This document shows, in pieces, positions 59,869 through 64,000 of a stretch of 64,000 nucleotides of DNA. Below the pieces are notes generated by a model, which worked only from the letters and a program-made list of their open reading frames with translations, was not told the origin of the DNA and made no database searches. The position numbers and the translations under genes are program-made. Positions within the stretch are counted from its first letter, which is position 1. Each line of letters begins with the position of its first letter. The stretch comes from Candidatus Fredericiella danica (lineage in GTDB: Bacteria > Chloroflexota > Anaerolineae > Caldilineales > Caldilineaceae), in assembly GCA_016713335.1 (NCBI GenBank), contig JADJPH010000102.1:1-64000 (forward strand), read 5' to 3'.

Positions 59869-61398
59869 CTACATCATCAGTTGCGCTTGTGCGCGGATGG
59901 ACTTGAGTTTGTCTGCCACCTCAACGCTCCCGCGGCCGCGGAAATCGTCCTCAAGGGCGCGCAGCGATTCGATGAAGTCCCGATTTAGTACGCTGCGGTT
60001 CGCTTCAAGCAGTTTCTTGATCGCGCCCTTATCGGGTGCGTTGACCAGTTGATTCACCAGACGCAACTCCGGCGGCATCCGCTCCTGCAGGATGTCAAGC
60101 GCGCCATCATAAATCTGCCGGAGCCGGTTGGCTGCGGCCTTTGCCCCCCCCTTCTCGGCGCGATCGATGTTGCCGGCCAGTAGACCGAGGAATGCCTCGT
60201 CAATCAGGTCCGCGTTCTGCCTCAGCGCTTCGTCCGTGTCGGGCGCTTCCAGAATGGCCTGCAGCACTTCCTGTGCCTCCGCCATCACCGATTGCGCATT
60301 CTGGCGCTGCTGTTCCTGCAACTCGAGGACCAGCGCGCGCAACTCTTCCAGGCGTTCACGCTCCGTGGGGTCTGTAGCTTTCTCAAGACGTTCGGCCACC
60401 GCCAACAGGAACTGGTAATCCAAGATCTGGGCTACGGTCACCGCGATGGAGGTAGCAACTTCACGCCCGTCATCACCTTCCCAGGCGCCGAGGATCTTGT
60501 CGAGCACATCCTCACGGGTGGCATCTTGGGGAATGCTTTCCAGCACGGCGCGGATCTTATCTTGCAGCGCCTTGACCTGACGCCCCGCTTCGGTCTTATC
60601 CAGCAGCATTGACCGCATGTTCATCATCTGCTGTGCAGTCTGGGGATCGCCCTGCGTGCTGACCATCACCATCAGCCGGTCGAGCAGCGCAAAAAACTGG
60701 CGGTCGATCAGATCGCGGTTGCGCTCGATCATCAGGTCCAATGCCTGTTCGTCATCGGCGAGCCGCGTGAGGTTCTGCAACAGATCGGTCTGCTGGCGCT
60801 GACGGCGTAGCATCTCAGGCGTCACCCCTTGAAACTCCCACAGCCGCTCCATAAAGCGCTGCCAGTCCATGTACTGTTTGGGCTGCAGCATGTAGCCTCT
60901 GCGCTGTTCCTGCGGCAGCTTGCGCATCAACATCTGCGTGAGGTCGCCAATGATCTTCTGGCGCTGCATATCGTCAATCCCCGTTGGGGGCGTATAGACG
61001 CCGAGGAACTCGTGGCCCGGGTCATGGACGAGGAGTGGTGCGCCCAGCGCGCCGCCCGCGCCACAATTCTGGCAAACGGCGACATTCACCTGTCCGCCCA
61101 ACAGCGCGCCGAGCAGTTCAGGGTTGGCGCCGAGGTCAATGATCGAGAAGACCGGCACCACATACGGCGTGCCGCAACTGGGGCACTGCACCTGTGCGCC
61201 CGTGGGCGGGAACAGCAGATCCATACCACGCCCGCGCGGCCCCTGCTCGCCATCGCCCTGTTCTTCGGGCGTAACCTGCGCCTCCTCCTGCGGACCTGCC
61301 TCTTCCTCACGCTTTCGAGCAAACCCCTTGGGTAATTCGATGCCGCCACCACCACCCTGCGGCTTATTTTCCTGTCCAGGTAAAAGTATCCCGCCCAT
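59869..61398 (-). CDS. CpXC-domain protein
   Basis: ATG 61398 (MGGILLPGQENKPQGG) is taken as start; an in-frame TTG lies 8 codons upstream. A disordered Gly/Glu-rich leader of about 60 residues precedes the CpXC domain: VQCPSCGTPYVVPVF and VAVCQNCGAGGALGAPLLV, two C-x2-C knuckles that bind zinc. The remaining 350 residues are almost all helical (MLRRQRQQTDLLQNLTRL, LDLMIERNRDLIDRQFF, RERLEELRALVLELQEQ). CpXC proteins are common in Chloroflexota and their role is unknown. The gene begins a run with the cinA and HD genes. Confidence 0.88.
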   Translation of the reverse strand: MGGILLPGQENKPQGGGGGIELPKGFARKREEEAGPQEEAQVTPEEQGDGEQGPRGRGMDLLFPPTGAQVQCPSCGTPYVVPVFSIIDLGANPELLGALLGGQVNVAVCQNCGAGGALGAPLLVHDPGHEFLGVYTPPTGIDDMQRQKIIGDLTQMLMRKLPQEQRRGYMLQPKQYMDWQRFMERLWEFQGVTPEMLRRQRQQTDLLQNLTRLADDEQALDLMIERNRDLIDRQFFALLDRLMVMVSTQGDPQTAQQMMNMRSMLLDKTEAGRQVKALQDKIRAVLESIPQDATREDVLDKILGAWEGDDGREVATSIAVTVAQILDYQFLLAVAERLEKATDPTERERLEELRALVLELQEQQRQNAQSVMAEAQEVLQAILEAPDTDEALRQNADLIDEAFLGLLAGNIDRAEKGGAKAAANRLRQIYDGALDILQERMPPELRLVNQLVNAPDKGAIKKLLEANRSVLNRDFIESLRALEDDFRGRGSVEVADKLKSIRAQAQLMM

Positions 61399-61459
61399 CG
61401 CCGTTTGCCCATCCTTTTCCAAATAATCGATAAGAACTCAGTTCAGGCCATTGTACTAC

Positions 61460-61501
61460 ATTGCCAATTGCCCATAGTCAATTGCCTATTGCCAATTGAC
61501 T
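61460..61501. repeat. Six heptamers between divergent genes
   Basis: Units ATTGCCA, ATTGCCC, ATAGTCA, ATTGCCT, ATTGCCA, ATTGACT run without gaps. They lie in the CpXC/metalloprotease divergent region. Confidence 0.7.
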
Positions 61502-61504
61502 ATT

Positions 61505-61640
61505 CTCTCTGTCTCCTCCTCTCTGCGAACTCCGCGCCACCTCTGCGTCTCCGCGTTGATCTTTTCCCTCCCCGCCCCACCTCCCAACGCGGAGACGCAG
61601 AGACGCGGAGAAACGCGAGAGGAAGGAGAATTAATCGTCT
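61505..61640. repeat. Inverted GACGCAGA-type repeat
   Basis: CTCTGCGTCTCCGCGTT (61550-61566 region) faces AACGCGGAGACGCAGAG (61590-61606 region), giving a long stem. Flanks are TCTCCTCC- and GGAAGGAG-like. This belongs to the same family as 54864-55088 and 62818-63065. Confidence 0.7.
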
Positions 61641-61721
61641 CTTTGTCTCTTCGCCTCTTCGTCTTATAATCCTCCTACAAACGCTCCTCCTCCCCCCTTG
61701 TCTTCCCAAAGGAGTCCGCCC

Positions 61722-62807
<1,086 letters not shown>

Positions 62808-62817
62808 TACAGAAGAG

Positions 62818-63065
62818 ACTCCCGCAGAGACGCCAAACCGCCAAGAGGGAGAAGAAGAGAGATTCCCGCAGAGACGCAGAGACGCAGGGGGAAAAGAAGA
62901 GAAGCTCCCGCAAAGACGCCAAGCCGCAAAGAGGGAGAAGAAGAGAAGCTCCCGCAGAGACGCCAAGCCGCAAAGAGGGAGAAGAAGAGAGCTCCCCCTG
63001 CGGGCGTCCCTGCGGGAGAACATCTCTCTTTCCTTGGCGGCTTTGCGGCTTTGCGGGAGTCTCTG
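62818..63065. repeat. Tandem ~43-bp repeats (four copies) plus inverted copy
   Basis: Units begin CCCGCAGAGACGCCAA or close variants at 62821, 62865, 62907 and 62951 (spacing 44, 42, 44). Each ends AGGGAGAAGAAGAGA. An inverted copy (CTTGGCGGCTTTGCGG ... GCGGGAGTCTC) lies at about 63033-63063. The cluster sits between the metalloprotease and the aminotransferase. Confidence 0.88.
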
Positions 63066-63124
63066 TATTCTCTATAGGAGTCCCTGATTCTTGCTTCGAT
63101 GCCTTTGGGGGTGCGAGATTCGTT

Positions 63125-64000
63125 ATGCCTGAAGATTCCGCGAATTGGATCAATCCCGGCATCCGCGGGATGGCCCCGGTTGGCCGCCGCCGCGTGGACC
63201 CCGAACTCCACCGGCTTCAATGGAATGAAAACGCCACGGGCTTCCCGGCTGAACTGAAAGAGGAGGTCCTGCAGCGGCTATCAGCGCTCGACTGGGCGCG
63301 CTATCCGCATGGCCTTCGCCCATGGGTGCTCATCGAACGGCTCGCCGCCTATTGTGGCGTGCAGCCTGAGCAAGTCGTCGTCAGCGACGGCTCCTCGGAT
63401 CTGATCAAAATGGTGATGGCGGCGATACTTCCACCGGGCGCGACCGTCGTGATGCCCAATCCAACCTTCCTGCTCTATGGTCTAAACGCGCAAATGCAAC
63501 AGGCCAGGGTGGTGGACATTCCCCTCCGCCCGGAAGACGATTTCGCCCTCCCGGCTCAACAGATCATCGAAGCCAGCCATGCACACAAGGCCCAACTGGT
63601 GGTGATCTGTGCGCCCAACAACCCGACCGGGACCTTCTACCCCACGGATGTGCTGGCAGACGTGGTTAAACACTGTCATGGGCTCGTCCTGATCGACGAG
63701 GCCTACGCGGAATTTTGCGACCAGGACCTGACACACCTCCTGGCCAATGGGCGCGTCGTACTCCTGCGCACCCTGAGCAAGGTCTTTGCCATGGCCGGCG
63801 TGCGCCGAACTTCTTATTGGTGCGGGTCATGCCGCCGAAGCGAGCGCTGCTGGACTACCTGTACCAGCAGCATGCGCTGCTCATCTCCGACATGGAAGAC
63901 TACCCCGGCATGGACGACTACATTCGCATTTCTATCGGCACGCCCGCCCAGAACGATCTCGTGATCCGCGGTATCACCGAGCGCTATGCAGGGCGCGGCC
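63125..64000 (+). CDS. HisC-like class I/II aminotransferase, internal deletion, cut by window edge
   Basis: From ATG 63125 the product matches histidinol-phosphate-type aminotransferases: LHRLQWNENATGFP, VVVSDGSSDLIKMVMAA, VVICAPNNPTGTFYP (Asn of PLP site), VLIDEAYAEF (Asp/Tyr) and TLSKVFAMAGVR (PLP Lys). After AGVR the frame breaks. Another frame then gives PNFLLVRVMPPKRALLD and DDYIRISIGTPAQNDLV, which belong near the C-terminus. About 90 residues of the family's large-domain/C-terminal link are missing. A family member would make an amino acid or phosphate ester with glutamate as donor. As it stands it would be inactive. The last codons run to the window edge. Confidence 0.82.

Noticed and set aside
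62818..63065. CRISPR array
   Set aside because: The units are nearly contiguous with no unique spacers, there are no cas genes, and an inverted copy is present.

Overview
The window looks like part of a chromosome of a member of the Chloroflexota, probably in or near Anaerolineae/Caldilineae. This is inference from gene style: high GC, many secreted proteins built from PPC, ZU5, beta-helix and LCP domains, lipoproteins with Ala/Pro-rich linkers right after the lipobox cysteine, CpXC and DUF333 proteins, and Thr-Pro linkers ending in a YLP-type C-terminal motif. There is no rRNA or other taxonomic marker. One tRNA gene, tRNA-Ser(CGA), is present. No insertion sequence, integrase or CRISPR array was seen.

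Region 1 (1-14.3 kb) is mostly broken genes. It opens with the N-terminal part of an alpha/beta hydrolase on the minus strand behind a perfect palindrome. A GIY-YIG fragment follows, then remains of PAS-domain histidine kinases: a multi-PAS kinase, a PAS-PAS fragment, a Tll0287-like heme-domain fragment, a receiver tail, and a hybrid kinase of the order Rec-PASx4-GAF-PAS-HisKA-HATPase-Rec. All are cut by frameshifts or deletions. A SEFIR/TIR-like fragment with an in-frame stop and a large LamG plus hydrophobic-helix plus beta-trefoil-like protein close the region.

Region 2 (14.3-31.2 kb) holds an NAD-dependent epimerase and NUDIX hydrolase pair, a secreted right-handed beta-helix protein, and a run of a secreted clan CD (caspase/gingipain-like) protein, a GrpB-family protein and a URO-D-like protein. 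It also has a 1392-residue PPC-repeat/ZU5 exported protein, a SpoIIAA-like protein, sucC (with an internal deletion) and sucD, a YceI-like lipoprotein and a GNAT acetyltransferase.

Region 3 (31.3-44.5 kb) is about the envelope. It has an ABC ATPase with a large FtsX/MacB-type permease, a secreted beta-propeller glycosidase-like protein, a four-repeat DUF333 lipoprotein, tRNA-Ser, a secreted M28 aminopeptidase, and a polysaccharide set (O-antigen ligase-like, GtrA, GT4 glycosyltransferase).

Region 4 (44.5-52.5 kb, all minus strand) reads as a stress and membrane-lipid island. A GAF-histidine kinase/NarL regulator pair lies upstream of GlsB/YeaQ, an LEA-like 11-mer repeat protein, an RNB exoribonuclease, a small membrane protein, a diacylglycerol-kinase-type lipid kinase, a PAP2 phosphatase, a receiver protein, bacterioferritin and a YtxH protein. 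Several of these are translationally coupled.

Region 5 (52.8-64 kb) has a thioesterase, a membrane protein and a sugar-phosphate isomerase-like TIM barrel, two LCP lipoproteins, a CpXC/CinA/HD-nucleotidase run, an astacin-like metalloprotease without signal peptide, and the start of a HisC-like aminotransferase with an internal deletion.

Two features recur across the window. Intergenic regions carry heptamer tandem tracts and a second, longer repeat family with a CGCCAAG-type core. Many genes carry single-base frameshifts, some in homopolymers, so part of the apparent decay is probably sequence error. Several clean internal deletions (sucC, hisC, the heme domain) are harder to explain that way.
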